Shown here: positions 44,946 through 53,525 of the stretch, in pieces
Position numbering within the stretch: the first letter of the stretch is position 1
Layout of the letters: every line of letters begins with the position of its first letter
DNA from: Rhodospirillales bacterium
Lineage (GTDB): Bacteria; Pseudomonadota; Alphaproteobacteria; Acetobacterales; Acetobacteraceae
DNA: 64,000 nucleotides
NCBI GenBank assembly: GCA_017304945.1
Contig: JAFKLG010000062.1
Coordinates: 30,690-94,689 of the forward strand
Reading direction: 5' to 3'
Notes under the pieces: model-generated
Told to the model about the DNA's origin: nothing
What the model saw: the letters and a program-made list of their open reading frames with translations, nothing else
The model's database searches: none
Made by a program: the position numbers and the translations under genes

Positions 44946-46424
44946 ATGGAAAGCGCGCGCCGCGCCGGCAAGCATGCCGTGTGCATCATCGGTTACGGCC
45001 CGGTCGGCGCCACCCTCGCGAACCTCCTCGGCGCGCGCGGCATCCCCACCCTGGTGCTCGAGCGCGAAACCGCCGCCCATCACCTGCCCCGCGCCGTGCA
45101 TTTCGACGACGAGGCGATGCGCCTGTTCCAGGCCGTCGATCTCGCCGAGACGCTGCTGCCGCTGACCCACGTCTCTCCCGGCATGCGGTTCGTCGATGCC
45201 GGTGGCAAGCTGCTGATGGATTGGCCGCGGCCGCAGGACCGCGGGGCCCAGGGCTGGCATGTCAGCTACCGCTTCCACCAGCCGGACCTCGAGCGCGTGC
45301 TGCGTGACGGGCTCGCCCGCTGGCCGGCGGTGAGCGTGCGCACCTGCTGCGAGGCGACTGACATCGTTCATGACGCGGAAGGGGCCAACGTCACCTTCAC
45401 CGACCGCCGAACCGGCGCCGTCGAGACCGCCCGCGCCGAGTTCGTGGTCGGCTGCGACGGCGCGCGCTCGCTCGTGCGGCGGATCATGGGAGCGGGTCTG
45501 GACGACCTCGGCTTTCACGAGCGCTGGCTGGTCGTCGACGTCCTGCTGCGACGGCCCCGTCCCGACCTCGGTGATTGGAGCATCCAGTTCTGCAACCCGG
45601 CACGGCCCGCCACCTATGTCCGCGGCACCGGCACGCGCCGGCGCTGGGAAATCGCGCTGCACGAGGGTGAGGACGCGGCCGCGATGGAGGCCCCCGAACA
45701 GGTCTGGCGCCTGCTCGCCCCATGGCTGCGACCCGACGACGCGGAGCTCGAGCGCGCCGCCTGCTACACGTTCCACTCCGCCGTCGCGACCGGCTGGCGG
45801 TCGGGCCGGCTGCTGCTCGCCGGCGACGCCTGCCACCTGACCCCGCCCTTCCTCGGTCAAGGCATGTGCGCCGGCCTGCGCGACGTCGCCAACCTCGCCT
45901 GGAAGCTCGAACGCGTCCTGCGCGGCCTGGCCCCCGAGACCCTGCTCGACACCTATGAAAGCGAACGGGCGCCCCATGTGCGGGCCTATATCGAGCTGGC
46001 GGTGCGCCTGGGCGGGTTGATCAACACCAAGGCGATCGACGCCGCCCTCGCCGTCGGTGCCCGCGCGCCCGAAGCGGAGGCGCCTCGCATGGCCTCGCTC
46101 GCCCCGCAACTCGGCAGCGGCCTCGCCGCGGGGTGGAATGGGCTGCCGCGCCGCCCCGCGCCGCAGCCCACCCTGCAGGACGGGCGCCGGCTGGACGACG
46201 CCATCGGCTATCGCGGCGCGCTGCTGCTGCGCACGGATGTCCCCCTGCCCGCGTCCGCACCGGATCGGCTGGCCAGCCGCGACGTCGCGCTGGTGCAGGA
46301 TCCCGTCATCGATGCCTGGCTGCGGGACAACGCCGTCCTGGCCGCCGCCATGCCCGCCGACCGCTATGTGCGCGGCGCCGCCCGCGACGCGGCGGAGCTG
46401 GATGGGCTGCTCGCCGCACTCTGA
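44946..46424 (+). CDS. FAD-dependent aromatic hydroxylase, MhpA-like
   Basis: A 492-residue class A flavoprotein monooxygenase. The FAD dinucleotide motif GYGPVG is at residues 16-21, the DG motif is FVVGCDGARSLVR near residue 168, and the ribityl-binding GDACHLTPPFLGQGM near residue 294. These are the features of MhpA (3-(3-hydroxyphenyl)propionate hydroxylase) and relatives. It would add a hydroxyl to a phenolic ring using NAD(P)H and O2. It is the first gene of an operon with an FAH hydrolase (33-bp gap), a VOC/extradiol-like protein and a binding protein, pointing to ring cleavage. The ribosome site is GGGAGGAGACGG. Confidence 0.9.
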   Translation: MESARRAGKHAVCIIGYGPVGATLANLLGARGIPTLVLERETAAHHLPRAVHFDDEAMRLFQAVDLAETLLPLTHVSPGMRFVDAGGKLLMDWPRPQDRGAQGWHVSYRFHQPDLERVLRDGLARWPAVSVRTCCEATDIVHDAEGANVTFTDRRTGAVETARAEFVVGCDGARSLVRRIMGAGLDDLGFHERWLVVDVLLRRPRPDLGDWSIQFCNPARPATYVRGTGTRRRWEIALHEGEDAAAMEAPEQVWRLLAPWLRPDDAELERAACYTFHSAVATGWRSGRLLLAGDACHLTPPFLGQGMCAGLRDVANLAWKLERVLRGLAPETLLDTYESERAPHVRAYIELAVRLGGLINTKAIDAALAVGARAPEAEAPRMASLAPQLGSGLAAGWNGLPRRPAPQPTLQDGRRLDDAIGYRGALLLRTDVPLPASAPDRLASRDVALVQDPVIDAWLRDNAVLAAAMPADRYVRGAARDAAELDGLLAAL

Positions 46425-46457
46425 CGCCCCACTCTCGCAAAGCCGGAGACGCTTCCG

Positions 46458-47315
46458 ATGAAACTGGTTTCCTATGAGACGAAAGGAGCGGCCGGCTTCG
46501 GCGCGCTGATCGCCGACGGCATCGTGGCCCTCGCCCCGCGCATGCCGGGGATCGCCAGCCTGCGCGGCCTGCTCGCCGCCGACCGGGTGGCCGAGGCCGC
46601 GGCGATCGCCGCCGCCGCCGTCCCCGATCACCGGCTCGACGCGGTGACGCTGCTGCCGCCGATCCCCGACCCCGACAAGATCATCTGCGTCGGCCTGAAC
46701 TACCGCGACCATGTCAGCGAGACCGGTCGCACCGTCACCGAGAAGCCGGTGCTGTTCGCCCGCTTCGCCGGGAGCCAGGTTGCGCACGGCCAGCCCATGG
46801 TGAAGCCGGCGGTCTCCGACGAGTTCGACTACGAGGGTGAGCTCGCGGTGGTGATCGGTCGTGGCGGCCGCCACATCGAAGCCGCCGACGCGCTGGCGCA
46901 TGTCGGCGGATATGCCTGCTACAACGACGGCAGCGTGCGCGACTGGCAGCGCCACACCAGCCAGTTCCTCCCCGGCAAGACCTTCGCGGGCACCGGCGCG
47001 TTCGGCCCCTGGCTGGTGACCGCCGACGAGATCGCGGACCCGACGCGGCTCACGCTCGAGACGCGGCTGAACGGCCAGGTGGTGCAGCACACCACCACCG
47101 ACCTGATGATCACCGACATCCCGACGCTGATTGCCTACGTCTCCACCATCCTGCCGCTGCTGCCGGGCGACGTGCTGGTGACCGGCACGCCGGGCGGAGT
47201 CGGTGCGCGCCGCACGCCGCCGCTGTGGATGCAGGACGGCGACGTGGTCGAGGTCGAGATCGACGGCGTCGGCTGCCTGCGCAACCCCGTGACCGCCGAA
47301 GCCGCGGCACGCTGA
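46458..47315 (+). CDS. Fumarylacetoacetate hydrolase family protein
   Basis: A 285-residue FAH-fold hydrolase/isomerase. Characteristic features are DPDKIICVGLNYRDHVSETG near residue 73, the metal-binding FDYEGELAVVIGR near residue 124, and GTPGGVGARRTPPLWMQ near residue 243. The two Glu and one Asp ligands fit a Mg2+/Mn2+ site. Family reactions include hydrolysis of acylpyruvates and decarboxylation of 5-carboxymethyl-2-oxo-hexenedioate after ring cleavage. Coming directly after an MhpA-like hydroxylase, it is probably a lower-pathway enzyme of aromatic degradation. The length is normal. Confidence 0.9.
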   Translation: MKLVSYETKGAAGFGALIADGIVALAPRMPGIASLRGLLAADRVAEAAAIAAAAVPDHRLDAVTLLPPIPDPDKIICVGLNYRDHVSETGRTVTEKPVLFARFAGSQVAHGQPMVKPAVSDEFDYEGELAVVIGRGGRHIEAADALAHVGGYACYNDGSVRDWQRHTSQFLPGKTFAGTGAFGPWLVTADEIADPTRLTLETRLNGQVVQHTTTDLMITDIPTLIAYVSTILPLLPGDVLVTGTPGGVGARRTPPLWMQDGDVVEVEIDGVGCLRNPVTAEAAAR

Positions 47316-47327
47316 CCAACCGGGAGA

Positions 47328-47939
47328 ATGTCCATGACCAGCACCGGACCGAGTGCCGCCGGCCCCGATCGCGGCCCCAGCTTCAGCCATATGGGCGTGT
47401 TCGTGAACGACCTCGCCCGCGTGGTCGACTTCTACACCGCCGTGCTCGATTTCGTGGAGACGGACCGCGGCGACCTGGGCGACCGGCAGATCGTGTTCCT
47501 CAGCCGCGATCCCCGTGAGCACCACCAGGTGGTGTTCGTATCCGGCCTGCGGGAACGTCCGCGCGAGGAGATCGTCAACCAGATCTCCTTCCGCCTGCCC
47601 GACCTGGAGGCGCTCCAGGCCTACGCGGCCCGCGCCCAGGCGGCCGGCGCCACCGAGATGCGCGGCATCAACCACGGCAATGCCTGGGCTGCGTATTTCC
47701 GCGATCCGGAAGGCAACCGCATCGAGCTGTTCGTGGACAGCCCGTGGTACATCGCCCAACCCTGCCGCGAGCCGCTGGACCTCTCGCGCCCCGCCGCCGA
47801 GATCGAGGCCGAGACCGGCGCATGGTGCCGCACCCAGCCTGGCTACCGGCCGGCAGCGGAGTTCCAGGCCGAGATCGCCGCCCGCATCGCCGCGCGGATG
47901 GCCGCCAGCCGCGCCGCCGGCGGTTCCACCCCGCGCTGA
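47328..47939 (+). CDS. VOC-family extradiol-dioxygenase-like protein
   Basis: A 203-residue protein with one vicinal-oxygen-chelate domain (residues about 18-135) and a helical C-terminal tail rich in Ala/Glu/Arg. The metal ligands are visible: His in FSHMGVFVNDL near residue 20, His in REHHQVVF near residue 64, and Glu in GNRIELFVDSPWYI near residue 128. This matches extradiol dioxygenases or related lyases. It follows the FAH gene by 12 bp and precedes the binding protein. The start could be 47328 or 47334 (two ATGs after GGGAG). It plausibly performs ring cleavage in the pathway. Confidence 0.85.
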   Translation: MSMTSTGPSAAGPDRGPSFSHMGVFVNDLARVVDFYTAVLDFVETDRGDLGDRQIVFLSRDPREHHQVVFVSGLRERPREEIVNQISFRLPDLEALQAYAARAQAAGATEMRGINHGNAWAAYFRDPEGNRIELFVDSPWYIAQPCREPLDLSRPAAEIEAETGAWCRTQPGYRPAAEFQAEIAARIAARMAASRAAGGSTPR

Positions 47940-47961
47940 TCCTCGCTTCGGAGCCCACCTC

Positions 47962-49173
47962 ATGACGCTTTCCCGTTGGCTGCCCCTGGTGGCGGCCGGT
48001 CTGCTCGCAGCCGGCAGCGCCCGCGCCGAGATCAAGGCGGACGCGATCCGCATCGGCGTGCTGACCGACATGGCCGGTCCTTTCGCGACCGCGATGGGAC
48101 CCGGATCGGTGATGGCTGCGCGCATGGCGGCCGAGGAGTTCGGTGGCCGTATCGACGGCAAGCCGATCGAGATCCTGCAGGCCGACCACCAGAACAAGCC
48201 CGACATCGCCTCGGCGCTCGCCCGCCAATGGTTCGACCGGGACGGGGTGCAGGCGATCGCCGATGGCGGTAGCTCCGCCGCGGCACTTGCCGTGCAGGAG
48301 CTGGTGCGGGCCAACAAGCGCGTCTTCCTGGTCTCGGGCGCGGGTGTCGCGGACCTGTCCGACAAGGCCTGCGCGCCCACCTCGGTGCAGTGGACGCAGG
48401 ACTCCTATTCGACCGCGACCGCGGTCGTGTCCGCCGTCACTGCCCGCAACCAGGGACCATGGTTCTTCATCACCGGAGACTACGCCTACGGCCACGCGAT
48501 CGAAGCCGCCGCCCGCGCCCGCCTCGCAGCCCTCGGCGGCAAGGTTGCGGGCCGCGCGACCGTGCCCCTCGGCACGGCCGATTTCTCGACCTACCTGCTG
48601 CAGGCGCAGTCCTCGGGCGCCAAGGTGCTGGCGCTGAACGCGGCGGGCGACAACGCGACGGTGATGAAGCAGGCCGCCGAGTTCGCGCTCGCGGCGCAGG
48701 GCATGACCATCATCCCGATGTCCTTCCAGAACGTCGACATCAAGGCGGTCGGCCTGCCGATCGCGCAGGGCGACTTCATCCTCACGAGCTTCTTCGAGGA
48801 CGTGACCCCAGCAGCCCGATCCTGGTCGGACCGGTTCTACGCGCGGATGAAGGCGATGCCGTCACAGATCCAGGCCGGCGTCTATTCGGCGGTGCGGCAC
48901 TACCTGCAGGCGGTGAAGGACACGGGCTCCGACGACGGGCCGACGGTGATGGCGCGCATGAAGGCAACGCCGGTCGAGGACGCCTATGCCGCGCATGGCG
49001 TCATCCGCGCCGATCAGCGGATGGTGCACGACATGTATCTCGTGCAGGTGAAGACGCCGGCGGAGTCGCGTGACGCCTGGGACCTCGTGAAGCTGGTGGC
49101 GACCGTCCCGCCCGATCAGGCCTTCCGCCCGCTGTCCGAAAGCCAGTGCCCGCTGGTGAAGGCGGGCGGGTGA
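47962..49173 (+). CDS. Branched-chain-amino-acid-type ABC substrate-binding protein
   Basis: A 403-residue periplasmic receptor of the LivJ/Peripl_BP_6 type with a Sec signal peptide (LPLVAAGLLAAGSARA, cleavage near residue 22). Conserved IRIGVLTDMAGPFATAMG opens the mature part, DGGSSAAALAVQELV and ITGDYAYGHAIE follow. Receptors of this group often import aromatic acids such as protocatechuate or benzoate. As last gene of the hydroxylase operon it is likely the uptake receptor for the aromatic substrate. Neither LivHM permeases nor LivGF ATPases are adjacent, so it must use a transporter encoded elsewhere. Confidence 0.9.
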   Translation: MTLSRWLPLVAAGLLAAGSARAEIKADAIRIGVLTDMAGPFATAMGPGSVMAARMAAEEFGGRIDGKPIEILQADHQNKPDIASALARQWFDRDGVQAIADGGSSAAALAVQELVRANKRVFLVSGAGVADLSDKACAPTSVQWTQDSYSTATAVVSAVTARNQGPWFFITGDYAYGHAIEAAARARLAALGGKVAGRATVPLGTADFSTYLLQAQSSGAKVLALNAAGDNATVMKQAAEFALAAQGMTIIPMSFQNVDIKAVGLPIAQGDFILTSFFEDVTPAARSWSDRFYARMKAMPSQIQAGVYSAVRHYLQAVKDTGSDDGPTVMARMKATPVEDAYAAHGVIRADQRMVHDMYLVQVKTPAESRDAWDLVKLVATVPPDQAFRPLSESQCPLVKAGG

Positions 49174-49290
49174 TAACGGCGCGCCAGCCCTGACACGCCG
49201 GCGCGCCGACCCGCCGCAACCATTCGCATCAGGCCCGCCGATCGCGACACCCGATCGACGGGCCGCCACATCCGCGGCCTGAACCGGCGG

Positions 49291-49704
49291 TCAGGCCGGC
49301 TTGTCGCACACCACGGTCTTGAACTCCGCCGGGACGGAAATCTCCAGCAGCTCGAGCTCGTCGGCGGTGCCCGTCTCGTTGTGGGGGGTGCCGCCCGGGA
49401 TCATCAGCGAATCGCCTTCCTCGAGGCGGATCTTGCGTCCGTCGGCGAACTCGAGGTCGACCCAGCCCTTCAGCATGTAGATGAATTGCTGCTCGCACAC
49501 GTGATAGTGCCAGCCGGTCGGCCGGCCGAGGCCCTGCGTCGCGATCGTGACCTGCGCCCGCATGCGCCCGTTGGACCCGTCGGTGACGCCGAGGTCCCGG
49601 TACTTGAAGAACTCCCGCCGGCCGGGGACGAAGGTCGGATTGGCGCGGGTCGCGTGCGCCAGCGTCTGCTGCGGCCGATCGGTGATGGCGGGGGCATCGT
49701 TCAT
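49291..49704 (-). CDS. Single-domain cupin protein
   Basis: A 137-residue cupin. Motif 1 is GWHYHVCEQQFIYMLKG near residue 64 with the His, His and Glu/Gln of a metal site; motif 2 is PGGTPHNETG near residue 104. Small stand-alone cupins of this type act as dioxygenases, isomerases or ligand-binding regulators. It lies just after, and opposite to, the aromatic operon; the cupin could process a pathway intermediate. There is no signal peptide. ATG at 49704 follows AGGAGG. Confidence 0.85.
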   Translation of the reverse strand: MNDAPAITDRPQQTLAHATRANPTFVPGRREFFKYRDLGVTDGSNGRMRAQVTIATQGLGRPTGWHYHVCEQQFIYMLKGWVDLEFADGRKIRLEEGDSLMIPGGTPHNETGTADELELLEISVPAEFKTVVCDKPA

Positions 49705-49881
49705 GGCTGCGTCCTCCTGCGCGACCCTGGTTTCGCGCCGCCCCTGCGACGCCTCGGGCCGTGTCGCCGAAAGGCTAGAACCGTTCTCGGCCCTTCGGCA
49801 ATGCCGCCACCCGGCCCGCCCGGCACGGCCCCCGCGCGGACACGCGGCCCCCGCCGGCTGGCCGCGCCGGCGGAACGCCCG

Positions 49882-52755
49882 TCACCCGAACCGCAGCGCC
49901 TGGGCGGCGACCAGGTCGGCGACATGCCCCGCATCGATCCCGTGCAACACGACGCGCGCCGCAGCGTCCCCCGCGCCGACCTGCAGCACCGATCCCGCTG
50001 CGTCCGGACGCCATGAGAGCACGCTGCCGAGATTGGCCATGTCGGCGTGCAAGGAGGCGCCGCCGAGGACGCGCGAGAGGTCGAGCACGTCGTCCTGCGC
50101 CAGGCTGAACCCGGAGACCTCCACGCTGGCCCCCGCGGTGACGCCCACCACCCCCTTGGCCCCCTCCATGAACACCATGCTGCCCGATCCGACCACGGCC
50201 GAACTCCCGTCGCCCGCCAGGTGCACCATCGCCGGGCCGGTGACGGTCACGCTGCCGCCCTGGGCGATCACGGTGTTGGCGACGCTGCCGCGGTTGTTGA
50301 TGGTGGCGGAGGCCGTACCGCCCCAGATCGTGTCACCGCCGCCCGAGGCGATCACCACGAGCGAGAGGCCGGTGCTCGAGAGATGCACCGCGCTGCCGCC
50401 CATCCCGGTGTCGATCAGCGTCCCGCTCAGTCCGGCATAGAACTCGTCGCCGCCGGCACCGGCCAAAGCGGAGCCGACATCGGAGCCCACGATGGTGCTG
50501 CCGCGCGGCAGGTCATGCAGGTACACCGGGACGCTGGATCCGAAGGCGAGGCCGCCATCCGAAATGTACGCGAGCGTGTTGCGGGAACCGACGGGGATCG
50601 GCGGATCGGCCGTCACGCCCACGACCTTCCAGTCCTGCCACGCCACTGTGACCTGCGCGGCGTTGCCCCAATCCACGGCATCCCAGTTCGGATTGGTCCC
50701 GGTGTTGAACTGGGTGACGTATTTGGTGCCGGTGACGAAGTCGGCATAGCCGGTCGGCGGCGGCGCCGATTGGATCTGCTCCCACAATGCGCCGGTATAG
50801 GGGTCGTAGACATTGGTCAGGGTGAACCAGGACAGCGCACCGCCGCCCTGGAACACCCGCTCCAGCATTTGTCCGCCACTGCCATAGGTCGTGGTGACGG
50901 AGGCCAGTGCCGGATTCCATCCACGTTCCCAGTCCGGATTGTCGCCGGTATTGAACACCGTGACCTGCCGCCCTCCCGAGGCGAAGTAGTTGGGTGCCAC
51001 CCCGACCGGCAGCCGGGCGGTGGGATTGGTGGCGGCGAGCTGGTCGGTCTGCCGCATCAGCTGGCCGGTGGTCGGGTTGAACACGAGGTCGGTTGCGAGC
51101 ACCGGGATGGTGGAGGTCTGCAAGGACGCGTCGAAGGCCTGCAGCACCATGCAGCGTTCGGCCATCGGCAACGAGGCGAGCGGGTTCGGCAGCGGGTTGG
51201 CCGCCGCCGATCGCACCGACCCCCCGACGATCTGCAGTCCTTCCTGCGCCAGCGGCTGGTGCACGACGACCGACCGCGTGATCCAGGCGGCGCCGGTCGT
51301 GGGGTCGAACGGCGCGTCATGCCAGGTCAGGTGCTCCGCCGTGATCCGCCCGACCGCATCCGTGGTCACCTGTGCCGTGGTCCAACCCTGGGCGGGGGAG
51401 CTGGCGACGATCGTCGTGGTCTGCCCCGGCTCGACGCCGGAGAACAGCGGCAGCTGACCGGTCGCGAGGCGCCCCTCCGCCCCGAACACCTCGATGTCCA
51501 GGCTGTCCGGCCCGGCGAACGGCGTGGTCACGGTCAGGCTTGCGATCGTCGCGGCCAGGTCGGCCCGCGTGCCCTCGAGCACGAGCCGCCCGGTCCCGCT
51601 GCCGCTCACCGTGGCGCCCCCCGCCGCCCGCGCCGTCAGCAGGCTGGTGCCGGCGACGACCACCACCGCATACCGGCCGTCCGGTTGAAGCGCGTCCGCC
51701 CAGTCGAGCCTGATACCGGTCTGGGTCTGCGGCACGCCCACCGCGAGCCGCGCCTGCGTGGCCAGGGCGACCCGCACCGCACCGGTGCCGGTGATGCGCC
51801 CAGCGGCGTAATCCGAGTACAGCGCCGCGATCTCGGCCGCGGTGTTGGCGATCGTGCCCGGCTGGTTCGCCGGCAGCACGCTGGAGGGGAAATTGCCGCA
51901 CCAGCTCCTCACCAGCAGGGTCGCGACAGGCAGATCGAGCGCCGCCAGCATCGCCGCGTGCTGTTCGGCTTGCGCCGCCCATTGCGCCGCGCTGGTATCG
52001 GCGCTGATCCCGTCGACCAGCACCGTGAGGGCCACCCCCTGTCCCTGCGCCAGTTCCGCGAGGCCGCGTTGCCACTCCTGCCATTCGTCCTGGGAGTGGA
52101 TCCAGGGCGCATTCCAGGGCGTGTCGGCGATGACGTAGCTGATCCCGGGCAGCCCGGCGGCGGCGGCGGCGGCGCCATAGGTGTTCCACCAGTCCAAGGT
52201 CTGATCGAGCGGCGCCTCGGTCACCCACTGGCCGATCTGCACATTCGGGTAGGCGCGCACGATCTGGGCGACGATCGCGGTTTCATAGGCCGCTCGCTGG
52301 GCCAGGCTGATGGTGGTACCGGCGATGAAGGGCTCGACCTCGTCGTTGTTCTCCACCGCGGTGATCGGCAGCCCGGCCGCTACCGCCGGCTCCAGCCACT
52401 GGTAGGTCCAGTCGCGCGCCGGCGCATTGGTGAGCTGCGCCTCGACATGCACTTCGATGCCGTTGGCGCGGCAGAAGGTGCCGATCGCGTTCAGCAGCGC
52501 CTGGTTCTGCGCGACCATGGCCGCGGTGATCGTGACCCCGTCGATCACCCGGCCGATCTGCGCGGGAGACGCCATGCTCAGTGCGCCGGCATCGATGTTG
52601 AAGATGCGCGCGCCGCTGGCGGCGAAGGCGTTGGAGCCGGCGGCGATCAGCGCGGCATAGTCGGCGCCGATTGCCCAGACGGAGCTGGCGGGCAGTACGC
52701 CGCCGGCATCACTGACACTACCGGAGATTGCAATTTGCGGGGAAGAAGAAGGCAT
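49882..52755 (-). CDS. Large multidomain extracellular protein, probable type I secretion substrate
   Basis: A 957-residue protein with no N-terminal signal (MPSSSPQIAISGSVSDAGG). Residues about 10-330 look like a TIM-barrel glycosidase-type domain (YQWLEPAVAAGLPITAVEN, TVLVDGISADTSAAQW). A beta-sandwich middle follows. Two copies of an FNTGxNPxW module lie near residues 595-620 (VFNTGDNPDWERGW) and 678-705 (QFNTGTNPNWDAVDW). The C-terminal 160 residues are Gly/Ala/Ser-rich beta repeats (GAGGDEFYAGLSGT, GGGDTIWGGTASATI) ending in DDVLDLSRVLGG and a hydrophobic tail, as in type I-secreted adhesins. No TolC/HlyBD genes are near. The true function is unknown. Confidence 0.8.
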   Translation of the reverse strand: MPSSSPQIAISGSVSDAGGVLPASSVWAIGADYAALIAAGSNAFAASGARIFNIDAGALSMASPAQIGRVIDGVTITAAMVAQNQALLNAIGTFCRANGIEVHVEAQLTNAPARDWTYQWLEPAVAAGLPITAVENNDEVEPFIAGTTISLAQRAAYETAIVAQIVRAYPNVQIGQWVTEAPLDQTLDWWNTYGAAAAAAGLPGISYVIADTPWNAPWIHSQDEWQEWQRGLAELAQGQGVALTVLVDGISADTSAAQWAAQAEQHAAMLAALDLPVATLLVRSWCGNFPSSVLPANQPGTIANTAAEIAALYSDYAAGRITGTGAVRVALATQARLAVGVPQTQTGIRLDWADALQPDGRYAVVVVAGTSLLTARAAGGATVSGSGTGRLVLEGTRADLAATIASLTVTTPFAGPDSLDIEVFGAEGRLATGQLPLFSGVEPGQTTTIVASSPAQGWTTAQVTTDAVGRITAEHLTWHDAPFDPTTGAAWITRSVVVHQPLAQEGLQIVGGSVRSAAANPLPNPLASLPMAERCMVLQAFDASLQTSTIPVLATDLVFNPTTGQLMRQTDQLAATNPTARLPVGVAPNYFASGGRQVTVFNTGDNPDWERGWNPALASVTTTYGSGGQMLERVFQGGGALSWFTLTNVYDPYTGALWEQIQSAPPPTGYADFVTGTKYVTQFNTGTNPNWDAVDWGNAAQVTVAWQDWKVVGVTADPPIPVGSRNTLAYISDGGLAFGSSVPVYLHDLPRGSTIVGSDVGSALAGAGGDEFYAGLSGTLIDTGMGGSAVHLSSTGLSLVVIASGGGDTIWGGTASATINNRGSVANTVIAQGGSVTVTGPAMVHLAGDGSSAVVGSGSMVFMEGAKGVVGVTAGASVEVSGFSLAQDDVLDLSRVLGGASLHADMANLGSVLSWRPDAAGSVLQVGAGDAAARVVLHGIDAGHVADLVAAQALRFG

Positions 52756-53525
52756 GGGAAATCCCTGCCGCCGAGGAGCGGCGGATCGCCCGCGCGCCAA
52801 TGCGCCCGCACTCCGCGCAGGCGCGCGCTACCGGCCCCCGCTCAGAGGCGTTCCAAATATCTGATTAAATTCGCAATGGTCTCGGACGGGCGATGTGCCG
52901 TCCGATCGGGTCAGTCGAAGGGGGGACCCGTTCCGTGGGGCGCGAGCCCCCGGTGGGCGCATGACATGGTGGGCCTCCAGCTGAGACAGATCGTCTCGAT
53001 AATTCGATTATTCGTATTATAGGTCCCATCCGGACATGCGGCCGGTGCCGTGTCAAAGCCGGTCATTTTCGGTTGCCGACACGTCGGAGTGAGGGGCGCC
53101 GTGACACGATCCGAGCGATGACGCGGCGCTCAGCGCTGTTCACCGGATGCACCGGTTGGCTGACGGTCGTGTGTCGGATGCTGGCGAGGCGACGCGCGGC
53201 GCCCACCCCCGCGTGATCGTTCGCGGGGTTTCAGCGCGTTGGACCGGAGGGGGAGAGTGGGCCTCGCCGATGCCGCGTTTGGTCCTGCGAGCCGGCGCAG
53301 GACTCGGGCGCGACGTCAAGCGGCCGAGGGGTCCAGTCTCAGGTTATCGGGCTCAGATGTCCGGGCTCAGTCGCCCGTGGTGGCGAGGCGCCCCAGGTTG
53401 AGGCGCGCCGGGTTGGAGCGGCCCGAGTTGGGACCCGGCGGGTGGGAGCGCGCTGGCTCAGGCGCTCCGGTTGCAACCTCCACCACCCCCGGCGCGGCGG
53501 ACGCCGAGCCGCCGCGGTGGCGCGG
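52756..53525. other. 770-bp gap with two AT-rich patches, no gene recognised
   Basis: The gap lies between the start of the large secreted-type protein and the stop of the transketolase-like gene, both on the minus strand. AT-rich islands at 52855-52875 and 52994-53024 stand out in GC-rich DNA. The second contains ATAAT-tcg-ATTAT and, on the minus strand, TATAAT at 53016-53021, a perfect -10 hexamer without a clear -35; it may drive the large gene. From about 53340 to 53470 the sequence is a degenerate 15-bp-like repeat rich in GGT/TGG; no coding family is supported. Confidence 0.5.

Noticed and set aside
44823..48380. 1185-codon minus-strand open frame opposite the aromatic operon
   Set aside because: The translation is low-complexity Gly/Ala/His/Arg with no domain; the plus strand holds four well-supported genes.
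50047..53022. 991-codon plus-strand open frame antisense to the large secreted-type gene
   Set aside because: Composition is typical of an antisense shadow; the minus-strand frame has clear domain and repeat structure.
53147..53401. 84-codon open frame in the 770-bp gap
   Set aside because: No ribosome site, no recognised domain, and Arg/Gly/Trp-rich composition; not supported as a gene.
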